Source: Marinicauda algicola (GTDB lineage: Bacteria > Pseudomonadota > Alphaproteobacteria > Caulobacterales > Maricaulaceae). Taken from it: a stretch of DNA of 64,000 nucleotides. Location: the NCBI RefSeq assembly GCF_017161425.1, contig NZ_CP071057.1, positions 1,054,001-1,118,000 of the forward strand, read 5' to 3'. Below the pieces are notes generated by a model. The model was given only the letters and a program-made list of their open reading frames with translations, had not been told where the DNA came from and ran no database searches. This document shows, in pieces, positions 1 through 9,223 of the stretch. How positions within the stretch are numbered: the stretch's first letter is position 1; every line of letters starts with the position of its first letter. The position numbers were made by a program, and so were the translations under genes.

Positions 1-134
1 CCGAACTCGCCGGCCCAGTCCTTCGCCTTGCGCGCGGTGCGGTTCCAGACGGCGACCTCGTGGCCCGCCTTCACCAGATGGCCGGCCATTGGATAGCCCA
101 TCACGCCGAGACCGAGAAATGCGAGCTTCGCCAT
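1..134 (-). CDS. 3-hydroxyisobutyrate dehydrogenase-type oxidoreductase (5' part only)
   Basis: Only the first 44 or so codons lie in the window; the rest runs off the left edge. The N-terminus reads MAKLAFLGLGVMGYPMAGH, the dinucleotide-binding start of the beta-hydroxyacid dehydrogenase family (GxGxMGxPMA signature), followed by a segment with the NRT nucleotide-specificity motif. The family oxidises 3-hydroxy acids such as 3-hydroxyisobutyrate or tartronate semialdehyde with NAD(P)+. The substrate cannot be assigned from this fragment. The start ATG is preceded by a GGAGAGAAC-like ribosome binding site. Confidence 0.8.
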   Translation of the reverse strand, partial: MAKLAFLGLGVMGYPMAGHLVKAGHEVAVWNRTARKAKDWAGEF

Positions 135-152
135 GGAGTTCTCTCCTTCGCG

Positions 153-620
153 TCAGATCTGCCCGTAGGCCGAACGGTTGAACACCAGGGCGGGCGCTTC
201 GCGCGGGGTGTCGAAGTCGAGCACCTGGGCGACGATGATCTCGTGATCGCCCGCCTCGTGCACCGCCGTCACCCGGCAGTCGAAGCGCGCGATAGCGCCC
301 TCCACAAAAACCGCCCCGCTCTCGCGTTCGGTCCACTGCGCTCCCGCACCGTTCAGATCGTCCTGGCGCGCGCACCGGGTGGACAGCTCGACCTGGTCGA
401 AGGCGAGCACGTTGATCCCGAAGGTCGGCGCGTGGCGGAACAGCGCGTAGCGGGCGCTGTCGCGGCCGAGCGACCAGAGCACCAGGGCGGGCTCGAGCGA
501 GACCGAGGAGAAGGAATTGACCGTCATCGCGCGCGCACGGCGCCCGTCCATCGTGGCGACCAGCGTCACCCCGGTGGGAAAGCGCGAGAGTGCCTCGCGA
601 AAGGCCCGTTGCCGTTTCAA
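153..620 (-). CDS. Flavin reductase-like FMN-binding protein
   Basis: A 155-residue protein of the flavin reductase-like/split-barrel family, which binds FMN and often supplies reduced flavin to a two-component monooxygenase. The fold signature is visible: FPTGVTLVAT near the start, then MTVNSFSSVSLEPALV, then a conserved FGINVLA strand. I chose the TTG start because a GGGAG ribosome binding site lies just upstream and family homology begins there; the frame stays open further upstream into the motB leader, but that extension has no family character. It is followed by the dehydrogenase and is divergent from motB. No partner monooxygenase is present in the window, so its physiological role is unknown. 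Confidence 0.8.
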   Translation of the reverse strand: MKRQRAFREALSRFPTGVTLVATMDGRRARAMTVNSFSSVSLEPALVLWSLGRDSARYALFRHAPTFGINVLAFDQVELSTRCARQDDLNGAGAQWTERESGAVFVEGAIARFDCRVTAVHEAGDHEIIVAQVLDFDTPREAPALVFNRSAYGQI

Positions 621-706
621 GCCGTTATCTCCCGCTTCTTGCCCGCCGAAACGCAGCCTTAACCCTGTCGGTGGTATCGCCTGACTGGAACAGAGGGTGG
701 ATGGCA

Positions 707-1621
707 ATGGCGTCGGATCAACCGGTCATCATCAAGAAAGTCAAGAAGGGCGGCCATCACGCTCACCACGGCGGGGCGTGGAAAGTCGCCTATGCCGACT
801 TCGTGACGGCGATGATGGCCTTCTTCCTGCTGATGTGGCTGATCGCCACCGCCGACCCCGAGCAGAAGCGCGGCATCGCGGATTATTTCGCCCCGGCGAG
901 CGTCAGCCCGTCGACCTCCGGCTCGGGCGGCCTGCTCGCCGGCACCGATTTCGGCGACGAGGGCGTGCGCGGACCCGGCTCGGCCTCCGTGGTGGAACGC
1001 CTCGCGCCGGAAGCCGTGCGCAACGAGAATGTGCGCGAGCAGGAATCGTCCGAGGCCGCGGATGGCAGCGACGGGCGGCCGGACGTCTCCCAGGACGCGC
1101 TCGCCAACGCGCTCGCGCGCCGCGAGGCGGCCGAGTTCGAGAGCGCCGAGATGAGCCTGCGCCAGGCGCTGCAGGAAATGCCCGAACTCTCCGAGCTGTC
1201 GCGTCACATCATCGTCGACGAGACGCCGGAGGGCCTGCGCATCCAGCTGATCGACGAGGAAGGGCGCTCCATGTTCGAGCCCGGTGCGGTTGAACCGAAC
1301 GAGCGGGCGGTCGTGCTGCTGCGCGCCGTCGCCGAGGTCGCCGCGCGCCTGCCGAACCGGCTGTCGATCTCCGGGCACACCGACGCCTCCCCCGCCTCGG
1401 CGAGCGGGCCGTCGAACTGGGAGCTCTCCGCCGCCCGGGCCAATGCCGCGCTGGAAGTGATCACGCGCTCCGGCATCGCCGAGCACCGCATCGCGGAGGT
1501 CTCCGGCAAGGCGGGGTCGGAACCGCTCTTCCCCGACGATCCGTTCCTGGCCGGCAACCGGCGGCTGTCGATCATCCTGCTGCGCGAAGCGCCCGTCATA
1601 CCGCCCGGCCACTCGCTCTAG
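707..1621 (+). CDS. motB: Flagellar motor stator protein MotB
   Basis: A 304-residue stator subunit that anchors the flagellar motor to peptidoglycan. The N-terminus carries the typical basic HHGGAWKVAYADF segment followed by one transmembrane helix (about residues 28-47) containing the AYADFVTAMMAFFLLMWL pattern with the proton-carrying Asp. A plug/linker follows, then a C-terminal OmpA-like peptidoglycan-binding domain (SISGHTDASP, ELSAARANAA, GNRRLSIIL). I preferred the second ATG because the AGAGGG ribosome binding site is at proper distance from it. motA is not adjacent; motA and motB are also separate in Caulobacter. The C-terminus ends within the OmpA domain plus a short tail, normal for the family. 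Confidence 0.93.
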   Translation: MASDQPVIIKKVKKGGHHAHHGGAWKVAYADFVTAMMAFFLLMWLIATADPEQKRGIADYFAPASVSPSTSGSGGLLAGTDFGDEGVRGPGSASVVERLAPEAVRNENVREQESSEAADGSDGRPDVSQDALANALARREAAEFESAEMSLRQALQEMPELSELSRHIIVDETPEGLRIQLIDEEGRSMFEPGAVEPNERAVVLLRAVAEVAARLPNRLSISGHTDASPASASGPSNWELSAARANAALEVITRSGIAEHRIAEVSGKAGSEPLFPDDPFLAGNRRLSIILLREAPVIPPGHSL

Positions 1622-1710
1622 GCCCCGCAGCCCGGGCTTTTACTCAACACCCGGCGCCGTCTAGCATGCCGACTCGGCCCCGACCGGGGCGCGGGCTGTG
1701 ATGGACGGGC

Positions 1711-3540
1711 ATGGAACAACTCTCTGCCATCGAAGACTGGCGGATGTGGGCGGTGCTGACCGGCGTATCGCTGGCCATCGTCTTCTATTGCTGGGAACGC
1801 TTTTCCATCGAACTCGTCTCGGCGGTGATCGTCGCGGCGAGCCTGGTCTTCTTCCACTTCGTGGGCGGGCCCGATGCCGGCGCGCTGCTGGCCGGCTTCG
1901 CCAACCCGGCCCTCATCACCATCCTCGCCCTGCTCGTCATCGGCCAGGGCATCTTCCAGACCGGCGCGCTGGAGGGACCCACGAGGTCCATGCTGGCGAT
2001 GTACGACGTGCGGCCGCGGCTGACCGTCCTCGTGCTGTTCCTGTTCGTGTTCGCGGTCTCGGCATTCATCAACAACACGCCCGTGGTGGTGATGTTCATC
2101 CCGATCCTCGGGGCGATCGCGGCGCGCGAGAAGGCCTCGCCCTCGCTCTACATGATGCCGCTCAGCTTCGTGTGCATCCTGGCCGGCATGACGACGCTGA
2201 TCGGTTCCTCGACCAACCTCCTGGTCGCCGAGTCGCTGCGCAACAATTCCGGGCTGGAGCTGGAATTCTTCACCCCCACCCTGCCCGGCCTCGTCCTGGC
2301 GAGCTTCGGCCTGCTCTATGTCGCTTTCATCCTGCCGTACGTCACGCCCAAGCGCGCGGACATGGAGACCGAGCTGACCGGCACCTCCGGGGGCAAGCAG
2401 TACATCGCCCAGATCGAGGTCGACACCGGCCATCCCCTGATCGGCCAGAAGCCGGTGGCCGGCATGTTCCCCGACCTGCCGGACGTAACCGTGCGCATGA
2501 TCCAGCGCGGCGAAAACGCCATCCTGCCCCCGTTCGACGATGTCGAGCTGCAGCGCGGCGACGTGGTCATCATCGCGGCGACCCGCAAGACGCTGACCGA
2601 CCTGCTGGCCAGCCGCGCCGACTTCCTGAAGGGCATGCTGCGCGCGGCCGGGCCGGGCGAGGCGCCCGCGCCCGGCGAACGCCTCGCGGTGACCGAGGCG
2701 ATCGTCTCGCCCGGCTCGCGCCTCATCGGCCGCACGATCCGCCAGATCGGCTTCCGCCACGCGGTGGGCGCGATCGTGCTCGGCGTCCAGCGCCGTTCTC
2801 GCATGTTCCGCGCGCGGATGGGGGAGATCCGGCTCGAGGCCGGCGACGTCCTGCTGCTCTTCGGGTCGTCGGAATCGATGCGCAAGCTGCGCGCGGACCG
2901 CGACCTGCTGCTCGTGGAATGGGCGACGAGCGACCTGCCCGACCCGCGCCGCGCGATGGCCGCGCGGGTCATCTTCGGGGGCGTGATCCTGGCCGCGGCG
3001 AGCGGGCTCCTGCCGATCGTCATCGCCTCGGTGCTCGGGGCCGCCGCGATGCTCGCCACCGGCTGCCTCAACGTGCGCCAGGCGGCGCGCGCGGTGGACA
3101 TCAAGGTCTATCTGCTGATCGGCTCGGCCTTCGCGCTGGGCACCAGCCTGCAGGCCACCGGGGGTGCGGAAGTGCTCGCCTGGGGCGTCGTCGCCCTGTT
3201 CGAGCCGTTCGGCACCGTGGCCCTGCTCTCGGCGCTGTTCTTCCTCGTCGCGGCGCTGACCAACGTCCTCTCCAACAACGCGACCGCGATCCTGTTCACC
3301 CCGATCGCGCTCAATGCCGCCGAGCAGACCGGGGCCGACCCGATTCTCTTCGCACTCACCGTGCTGTTCGCGGCCAATACCTGCTTCGCCACCCCGATCG
3401 GCTACCAGACGAACCTTCTGGTAATGGGGCCGGGCAAATACAAGTTCACCGACTTCGTGAAGGCGGGCCTGCCGCTCTCGCTTCTGATCTGGATCGTTTT
3501 CACGGTATTCGTATGGCTCAATTCCGGACTGAGGTTTTGA
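1711..3540 (+). CDS. SLC13/DASS-family permease with two RCK_C domains
   Basis: A 609-residue inner-membrane transporter. It has an N-terminal membrane half with the signature NNTPVVVMFIPI, then about 220 soluble residues containing two TrkA-C/RCK_C-like domains (roughly residues 215-300 and 320-400, the second ending GDVLLLFGSSESMRKL), then a C-terminal membrane half with the second hairpin signature LSNNATAILFTPIAL. The repeated SNT/NNT motifs are the sodium and substrate site of the divalent-anion:Na+ symporter superfamily. Members with internal RCK_C domains transport sulfate or carboxylates; the substrate here cannot be told. It is apparently a single-gene unit, upstream of bpt. Confidence 0.88.
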   Translation: MEQLSAIEDWRMWAVLTGVSLAIVFYCWERFSIELVSAVIVAASLVFFHFVGGPDAGALLAGFANPALITILALLVIGQGIFQTGALEGPTRSMLAMYDVRPRLTVLVLFLFVFAVSAFINNTPVVVMFIPILGAIAAREKASPSLYMMPLSFVCILAGMTTLIGSSTNLLVAESLRNNSGLELEFFTPTLPGLVLASFGLLYVAFILPYVTPKRADMETELTGTSGGKQYIAQIEVDTGHPLIGQKPVAGMFPDLPDVTVRMIQRGENAILPPFDDVELQRGDVVIIAATRKTLTDLLASRADFLKGMLRAAGPGEAPAPGERLAVTEAIVSPGSRLIGRTIRQIGFRHAVGAIVLGVQRRSRMFRARMGEIRLEAGDVLLLFGSSESMRKLRADRDLLLVEWATSDLPDPRRAMAARVIFGGVILAAASGLLPIVIASVLGAAAMLATGCLNVRQAARAVDIKVYLLIGSAFALGTSLQATGGAEVLAWGVVALFEPFGTVALLSALFFLVAALTNVLSNNATAILFTPIALNAAEQTGADPILFALTVLFAANTCFATPIGYQTNLLVMGPGKYKFTDFVKAGLPLSLLIWIVFTVFVWLNSGLRF

Positions 3541-3592
3541 TCGGGCCGCGAAGCTCTGACATTCTCCTGCCGTCTGCCCTGGGAGCCGACGC

Positions 3593-4354
3593 GTGACGCA
3601 CCCTTTCACGACCAAACAGCTGCCCTTCTTCCTGACGGCGCCCGCGCCCTGCCCGTATCTCGCCGACCGGCTGGAGCGGAAGGTGTTCACCAAGATCGAG
3701 GCCGGCGAGGGCGCGGCGCTCAACGACGCGCTGACCCATGTCGGCTTCCGGCGCAGCCAGTCGATCCTCTACCGGCCCGCCTGCGAGCGCTGTGCGGCCT
3801 GCAAGTCGGCGCGCGTGCCCGTCGGCGAGGTGCAGCTGACCCGGACGCAGCGCCGCACCCTGAAGCGCAACGCCCACCTGACGCGCACCCCCGCCCCGGC
3901 GGAGGCGAGCCCGGAGCAGTACGCCCTGCTGACGCGCTATCTCGACGCGCGCCACGGCGACGGCGACATGGCGGGAATGGACTTCTTCGAGTTCGCCAGC
4001 ATGGTCGAGGACGGCGCCCAGCGCACCGATGTCGTGGAATATCGCGACGAGGACGGCTTCCTCGTCGCCGCCGCGCTGGTCGACGAGCTCTCCGACGGCT
4101 ACTCGATGGTCTATTCCTTCTTCGACCCGGACCTCGAGGCCAGCAGCCTCGGCAATTTCATGATCCTCGACCAGATCCGGCGCGCGCAGGAGGACGGGCT
4201 CGATTACGTCTATCTCGGCTACTGGGTGCCCGGCAGTGCGAAGATGCACTACAAGGCGCGCTACCGCCCGCTGGAGATTCTCGATCCGACGGGCTGGAGA
4301 CGTTTGACCGAGGAGGAACGTCAGGCCAAAACCTCCTACGGGGCGCTGCGCTAG
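3593..4354 (+). CDS. bpt: Aspartate/glutamate leucyltransferase (bacterial N-end rule)
   Basis: A 253-residue protein matching the Bpt (formerly Ate1-like) leucyltransferase family, which moves Leu from Leu-tRNA to N-terminal Asp or Glu of proteins and so targets them for ClpSAP degradation. Visible hallmarks are the N-terminal domain with CPYL, the CxxC pair in CERCAACKSARVPV, the RRTLKRN segment, and the C-terminal catalytic GNAT-like part with YLGYWVPGSAKMHYKARYRP. The length is typical. The start is GTG with GGGAG seven bases upstream; it begins 52 bp after the permease stop. Confidence 0.93.
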   Translation: MTHPFTTKQLPFFLTAPAPCPYLADRLERKVFTKIEAGEGAALNDALTHVGFRRSQSILYRPACERCAACKSARVPVGEVQLTRTQRRTLKRNAHLTRTPAPAEASPEQYALLTRYLDARHGDGDMAGMDFFEFASMVEDGAQRTDVVEYRDEDGFLVAAALVDELSDGYSMVYSFFDPDLEASSLGNFMILDQIRRAQEDGLDYVYLGYWVPGSAKMHYKARYRPLEILDPTGWRRLTEEERQAKTSYGALR

Positions 4355-4443
4355 CACGGCGCGCGCCGCTTCCAGGACAGGGCCGGATCAACCGGCCGCT
4401 CCGCGCCCTGCGCGCGGGAGATACGATAACGGGGGAGACGAGA

Positions 4444-5568
4444 ATGGATCGTCGCACATTCCTGAGCGCGGCCGGGATCGCGGCCGTCGGTGCCGCCTCG
4501 GCGTGTTCGCAGGGCGGTGAGCAGGCCGGCGAGCAGCCCGCCGCGCCGGCCGTCAATCGCGGGCGCACGCGCCGGCTGCGGATGGTGACGACCTGGCCGC
4601 CGGGCTTTCCCGGCCTCGGAACCGCGGCCGAGCGTACCGCCCGGCTGATCACCGAGATGAGCGGCGGCGCGCTCGAGGTGGAAGTCTACGGCGCGGGCGA
4701 GATCGTCGGCGCGTTCGAGGTCTTCGACGCGGTCTCCAACGGCGTCGCGGACATGTATCACGCGGCCGATTATTACTGGCAGGGCCGTTCGCCGGCCTAC
4801 AATTTCTTCTGCGCCGTGCCGATGGGCATGACCGCCTACGAGATCATGGCCTGGGTCGAGTTCGCCGGCGGCCAGGAGCTGTGGAACGAGCTCTCCCACC
4901 CGTTCAACATCCAGCCCTTCCAGGCCGGCAATTCCGGCCACCAGATGGGCGGCTGGTTCAAGCGCGAGATCAACACGCTCGAGGACTTCCGCGGGCTTCG
5001 CATGCGCATCCCCGGCCTCGGCGGCGAGGTGATCCGCCAGCTCGGCGGCGCGGCCGTGGCCCTGTCGGGCGGGGAGATCTACCAGGCCCTGCAGTCCGGC
5101 GCGATCGACGCGACCGAGTGGGTCGGGCCCTGGAACGATCTCGCCTTCGGCTTCTACCGCGAGGCGCCCTTCTATTACGGTCCCGGATTCCACGAGCCCG
5201 GCTCCGCGCTCGCCATGGGCATGAATCTCGGCGTCTGGGAGTCGCTGCCCGCCGACCAGAAGGCGATCGTGAAGAGCGCCTGCCACGCGGCCAACAATCA
5301 GAGCCTTGCCGAGTTCAACTACCAGAACGGTCTCGCGCTCAACACGCTGACCGGCGAGCACGGGGTGCAGCTGCGCGCCTTCTCCGACGAGATCTGGCTG
5401 GAAGTCGGGCGCATCGCGGAGCAGGTCGTCGCCGACACCGCGAACGCCGACCCGATCTCGCGCCGGGTCTATGAAAGCTACATCAATGCGCGCCGGCTGA
5501 TCCGCGACTGGGCGAATGTCTCCGAGGCGCCCTACTACCGCCAGCGCGACCGCGTGCTCGGCCGCTGA
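4444..5568 (+). CDS. TRAP transporter solute-binding lipoprotein (DctP/TakP type)
   Basis: A 374-residue periplasmic binding protein. Its N-terminus has a twin-arginine motif (MDRRTFLSAAG) followed by a lipobox-like ASAC, so Tat export with lipidation is likely. The mature part matches the TakP/DctP family: TTWPPGFPGLGTAAE, LEVEVYGAGEIV, GNSGHQMGGWF, LRMRIPGLGG and ATEWVGPWND. In TakP the Gln, Arg and Trp of these segments hold a 2-oxoacid through Na+. By this resemblance a 2-oxo acid or similar carboxylate is the likely ligand; that is inference. It is the first gene of a three-gene TRAP operon, with only 3 bp to the next gene. Confidence 0.9.
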   Translation: MDRRTFLSAAGIAAVGAASACSQGGEQAGEQPAAPAVNRGRTRRLRMVTTWPPGFPGLGTAAERTARLITEMSGGALEVEVYGAGEIVGAFEVFDAVSNGVADMYHAADYYWQGRSPAYNFFCAVPMGMTAYEIMAWVEFAGGQELWNELSHPFNIQPFQAGNSGHQMGGWFKREINTLEDFRGLRMRIPGLGGEVIRQLGGAAVALSGGEIYQALQSGAIDATEWVGPWNDLAFGFYREAPFYYGPGFHEPGSALAMGMNLGVWESLPADQKAIVKSACHAANNQSLAEFNYQNGLALNTLTGEHGVQLRAFSDEIWLEVGRIAEQVVADTANADPISRRVYESYINARRLIRDWANVSEAPYYRQRDRVLGR

Positions 5569-5571
5569 TCC

Positions 5572-6351
5572 ATGCGTGCGGGGGACTGGCTCCTTTTCTC
5601 GATCGTCGCGGCAAGCCTCGCCCTCATCGGGATCGACGGGGCGAGCGGCGGGGCCGTGCAGGCCGCGCTGCAGACCCATCTGTCGTCCACCGGGCAGAGC
5701 GCCGGCCGGTGGCTCCTGCGTGCGGGCCTGGTGCTGAGCCCGTTGCTGCTGCTGCCGCTCATCGCGGCACTCTGGGCGCGTATCTCGCCGCTACCGGACG
5801 CCATCGCGGCACTGCTCGACCGCTCGGCGCGAGCGATCGACGCGATCAGCGAGACCCTCGCGGACGCGGTGCGCTGGCTCGCCCTCGCCCTCGTGCTGAT
5901 CACAGTCACGGTCGTGATCCAGCGCTATGTGTTCGGCGCGTCCTCGACCAAGCTGCAGGAGAGCGTGATCTACTTCCACGCCCTGCTCTTCCTGCTGTCC
6001 TCGGCCTCCACCCTGCTGCACGGCGGGCACGTGCGCGTGGACATAGTCTACACCAGGCTGTCGCAGGCGGGGAAAGCCTGGACCGACCTTGCCGGCTACT
6101 ATCTCGCCCTGGTGCCGATGTGCGTGCTGATCCTGATGACCTCGCGCAGCTATGTCGGCGGGGCGTGGCGGATCCTCGAGCGCTCGCGCGAGAGCGACGG
6201 GCTGCCGCTGGTCTTCCTCCTGAAGACCGCGATCCCCGTGTTCGCCGTGATGATGATCCTGCAGGGCCTGTCCATGGCGGCGCGCGCGGCGCTGACGCTG
6301 TCGGGACGCGAGGCGCCGGCGACCGGCCAACGCGCCGAGCGGGAGCTGTAG
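5572..6351 (+). CDS. TRAP transporter small permease (DctQ type), N-terminally extended
   Basis: A 259-residue membrane protein. The DctQ core (about residues 95-245) has four helices with the family-like QESVIYFHALLFLLSSASTL and HVRVDIVY segments. About 85 residues precede it with two more predicted helices (LLFSIVAASLALIGI and LVLSPLLLLPLIAALW), so six membrane segments are expected instead of four. Such extensions occur in the TakQ-like subgroup. DctQ links the binding protein to the large subunit; it has no transport activity by itself. It sits between the binding protein and DctM with 3-bp gaps, so co-translation is likely. Confidence 0.86.
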   Translation: MRAGDWLLFSIVAASLALIGIDGASGGAVQAALQTHLSSTGQSAGRWLLRAGLVLSPLLLLPLIAALWARISPLPDAIAALLDRSARAIDAISETLADAVRWLALALVLITVTVVIQRYVFGASSTKLQESVIYFHALLFLLSSASTLLHGGHVRVDIVYTRLSQAGKAWTDLAGYYLALVPMCVLILMTSRSYVGGAWRILERSRESDGLPLVFLLKTAIPVFAVMMILQGLSMAARAALTLSGREAPATGQRAEREL

Positions 6352-6354
6352 GCC

Positions 6355-7929
6355 ATGGACCTGTTCTACGAACTCCTGCCCTTCGCGATGTTCGTGCTGG
6401 CCTTCGTCGCGCTGCTGCGCGGCTATCCGGTGGCGTTCACGCTCGCCGGCGTCGGCATCGTCTTCGCGCTGATCGGCGCGGCGCTCGAGATCTTCGATCC
6501 GATCCACCTGCGCGCCTTCCCGCAGCGCATCTACGGCAACATCATGGAGATGGACAAGGCGATCCTCGTCGCGGTCCCGCTCTTCGTCTTCATGGGCGTG
6601 ATGCTGGAGAAATCGCGCGTCGCCGAGGAATTGCTCGAGGCGATGGGCGCGCTGTTCGGCTCGCTGCGCGGCGGGCTGGGGATTTCCGTAGTGGTCGTCG
6701 GCGCGCTGCTCGCGGCGTCGACGGGGATCGTCGGCGCGACCGTGGTGACGATGGGGCTCCTGTCCCTGCCGACCATGCTGCGCCGGGGCTATGACCCGGC
6801 GCTCGCATCGGGATCGATCGCGGCGGCGGGCACGCTGGGCCAGATCATCCCGCCCTCCATCGTGCTCGTCCTGCTCGGCGACCAGCTCTCGGGCGCGTAT
6901 TCGGAGGCCCAGCGCGCGCAGGGGATCTTCTCGCCCGACATCGTCTCGGTCGGCGATCTCTTCGCCGGGGCGCTGATCCCCGGCATCGTGCTGGTGCTGG
7001 TCTATGTCGGCTACCAGCTCGTGATGGCGGCCATCAATCCGAAGGGCTCGCCGGCGATCCCGAAGGAGGAGCTGAAGCTCTCCTGGGGCGCGCTTCTGCG
7101 CGCGCTCGTGCCGCCGCTGATCCTGATCGTCGCGGTGCTGGGCTCGATCCTGTCCGGCCTCGCCACCCCGACCGAGGCGGCCGGCGTGGGCGCGCTCGGC
7201 GCCACCCTGCTCGCGGGCTATCGCAATGCGGGGGCCGAGACCAATCCCGGGCGCGGACGCTCCGTCATCGCCCTTTCCGCCCTCGCCCTCATCGCCCTCA
7301 TCGGCTCGGTGCTGGTCGTCGATCTGCGCACCGCAGGTCCGGGCACGGCGATGACGCTCGCCTTCGCCCTCGTCGCGCTCGCCGTCGCCGGCACCGGCCT
7401 GGCGCTGTGGCGGCTGAATGCCACGGGCGTGCTCGACGAGGTGATGACCACCACGGCGCAGATCTCGGCCATGGTCTTCGTGATCCTCATCGGCGCCTCG
7501 CTGTTCTCCCTCGTCTTCCGCGAGCTCGGCGGCGACGCGGCGGTCGAACATGCGCTCGAAGCGGTCCCCGGCGGGGTGTTCGGCGCGCTCGCCGCGGTGA
7601 TGATCGTGATGTTCCTGCTCGGATTCTTCCTGGACTTCATCGAGATCACCTTCGTGGTCGTGCCGATCGTCGCGCCGGTCCTGCTGATGATGGGCGTCGA
7701 TCCGGTCTGGCTCGGCGTGCTGATGGCGCTGAACCTGCAGACGAGCTTCCTCACCCCGCCCTTCGGCTTCGCGCTGTTCTACCTGCGAGGCGTGGCCCCG
7801 CCGGAGGTGACGACCGGCGCGATCTATCGCGGCGCGATGCCCTTCGTGATCATCCAGCTCGTCGCCATCCTGCTGATCGTGCTGATGCCCTGGCTCGCGA
7901 CCTGGCTGCCGAACCAGCTCTACGGGTGA
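6355..7929 (+). CDS. TRAP transporter large permease (DctM type)
   Basis: A 524-residue, about 12-14-helix Na+-coupled transport subunit. It shows the DctM landmarks KAILVAVPLFVFMGVMLEKS, ASTGIVGATVVTMGLLSLP, AAAGTLGQIIPPSIVLVLLG, ATPTEAAGVGALGA and LQTSFLTPPFGFALFYLRG. It is longer than the usual 430 residues because of extra helices near residues 300-350, typical of the subgroup that pairs with TakP-like binding proteins. It is the last gene of the TRAP operon. Confidence 0.92.
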   Translation: MDLFYELLPFAMFVLAFVALLRGYPVAFTLAGVGIVFALIGAALEIFDPIHLRAFPQRIYGNIMEMDKAILVAVPLFVFMGVMLEKSRVAEELLEAMGALFGSLRGGLGISVVVVGALLAASTGIVGATVVTMGLLSLPTMLRRGYDPALASGSIAAAGTLGQIIPPSIVLVLLGDQLSGAYSEAQRAQGIFSPDIVSVGDLFAGALIPGIVLVLVYVGYQLVMAAINPKGSPAIPKEELKLSWGALLRALVPPLILIVAVLGSILSGLATPTEAAGVGALGATLLAGYRNAGAETNPGRGRSVIALSALALIALIGSVLVVDLRTAGPGTAMTLAFALVALAVAGTGLALWRLNATGVLDEVMTTTAQISAMVFVILIGASLFSLVFRELGGDAAVEHALEAVPGGVFGALAAVMIVMFLLGFFLDFIEITFVVVPIVAPVLLMMGVDPVWLGVLMALNLQTSFLTPPFGFALFYLRGVAPPEVTTGAIYRGAMPFVIIQLVAILLIVLMPWLATWLPNQLYG

Positions 7930-8014
7930 GAGCGGAAGCCGGCGGAACCCGATTGGCCGTGCGGCGTAGACCCGGCATAACAGTGCGGCCCCAGAAGGAA
8001 CCGCGGGAGAGACC

Positions 8015-9223
8015 ATGAGCGAGGACGAGAAGCGCGCGGCCACGGAGGCCAAGACCGCGTCGGAGCGCCTGATGCTGCAGCGCGGCTTCATCGTGATCCT
8101 GGCGCTGCTCGTCTCGGCCGTCTTCCTGTGGATGATCCGCGACTTCCTCGCGGTGATGTTCCTGGCCGCCGTCGTCGCGCTGCTGCTGATGCCGGTCCAG
8201 CGCCGGCTCACCAACCTGTTCGGCGGACGGGCGCGGCCCGCGGCGGCGATCGTCATGATCCTGGCCGCGCTGGTCATCGTCCTGCCGCTGACGGCGGCCA
8301 CCTTCGTGATCGCGCGCCAGGCGGTGGAAGTGTCCCAGATCGCGATCCCCTGGATCCAGGAGCACGTCAGCGCGATCCGCGAGGAAGGCATGGAGGGCCT
8401 GCCCGAGTGGCTGCCCTTCCGCGAGATGATCGCGCGCTACCAGACCGAGCTCACGAGCCAGCTCGGCGACCTCGCCTCGCGGGCGGGGACCTTCGTGGTC
8501 AATTCCCTGACCCGCGCCACGGGCGGCACGCTCGGCTTCCTGCTGGACGCGATCGTGCTGTTCTTCGCCCTCTATCTCTTCCTGATCTCCGGGCGGGCGA
8601 TGGCGGCCAACACGGTCAACCTCCTGCCGATGCCGAGCGAAGACCGGCGCCTGCTGGTGCGCCGCGCCCTGTCGACCATCCGCGCGACGGTGAAGGGCAC
8701 CTTCGTCATCGCCGTGGTGCAGGGCACGCTCGTCGGGATCGGGCTCGCCGTGACCGGGATACCCGGTGCCGCCTTCTGGGGCGCGGTGACCGCGGCGCTT
8801 TCGATCATCCCGCTCGTCGGCCCGCCGCTGGTGTGGGCCCCGGCGGCGGCCTTTCTCTGGTTCGACGGGCAGATCGGCGCGGCGATCGGGCTGGTGATCT
8901 ACGGCGCGCTGTTCGTCGGCGTGCTCGACAACATCCTGCGCCCGATCCTCGTCGGCCAGGACACCAAGATGCCCGACCTGCTGATACTGATCTCCACCGT
9001 GGGCGGGCTCACCCTGTTCGGCGCGATCGGCATCATCATCGGCCCGGTCATCGCCGCGCTGTTCATCTCGGTCTGGTATATCTACGCCCAGTCCTACGCC
9101 CCGCTGCTGGTCGAGCGCGCCGACGCGATCACCATCGACGAGAGCCTCCAGGACGAGGAAGCGGTGGGCGGCACGATCGAGACGGATTCCGGTCAGGACG
9201 AGGACGGCGCAAGCGCTCGCTAG
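8015..9223 (+). CDS. AI-2E family transporter (PerM/YdiK type)
   Basis: A 402-residue inner-membrane protein with about eight helices and the family pattern: two N-terminal helix pairs, a soluble segment (residues 110-175), and a C-terminal half with GIPGAAFWGAVTAALSIIPL, DNILRPILVGQDTKMPDLLI and STVGGLTLFGAIGIIIGPV. The family was named for AI-2 export but members also act as Na+/H+ antiporters or exporters of unknown substrates. A GGGAGAGACC ribosome binding site precedes the ATG. The 3' end overlaps the stop of the convergent M48 protease gene by 4 bp. Confidence 0.88.
   Translation: MSEDEKRAATEAKTASERLMLQRGFIVILALLVSAVFLWMIRDFLAVMFLAAVVALLLMPVQRRLTNLFGGRARPAAAIVMILAALVIVLPLTAATFVIARQAVEVSQIAIPWIQEHVSAIREEGMEGLPEWLPFREMIARYQTELTSQLGDLASRAGTFVVNSLTRATGGTLGFLLDAIVLFFALYLFLISGRAMAANTVNLLPMPSEDRRLLVRRALSTIRATVKGTFVIAVVQGTLVGIGLAVTGIPGAAFWGAVTAALSIIPLVGPPLVWAPAAAFLWFDGQIGAAIGLVIYGALFVGVLDNILRPILVGQDTKMPDLLILISTVGGLTLFGAIGIIIGPVIAALFISVWYIYAQSYAPLLVERADAITIDESLQDEEAVGGTIETDSGQDEDGASAR

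Noticed and set aside
1621-1645. Weak hairpin with TTTT after motB
   Set aside because: The stem is only about four base pairs, too weak to call a terminator.
1618-3723. 701-codon minus-strand frame opposite the SLC13 permease
   Set aside because: It spans the permease and part of bpt antisense; the translation is charged low-complexity without domains.
5791-8391. 866-codon open frame on the minus strand
   Set aside because: It is antisense to the TRAP genes and the AI-2E gene; low-complexity His/Asp/Glu/Arg translation without any domain.
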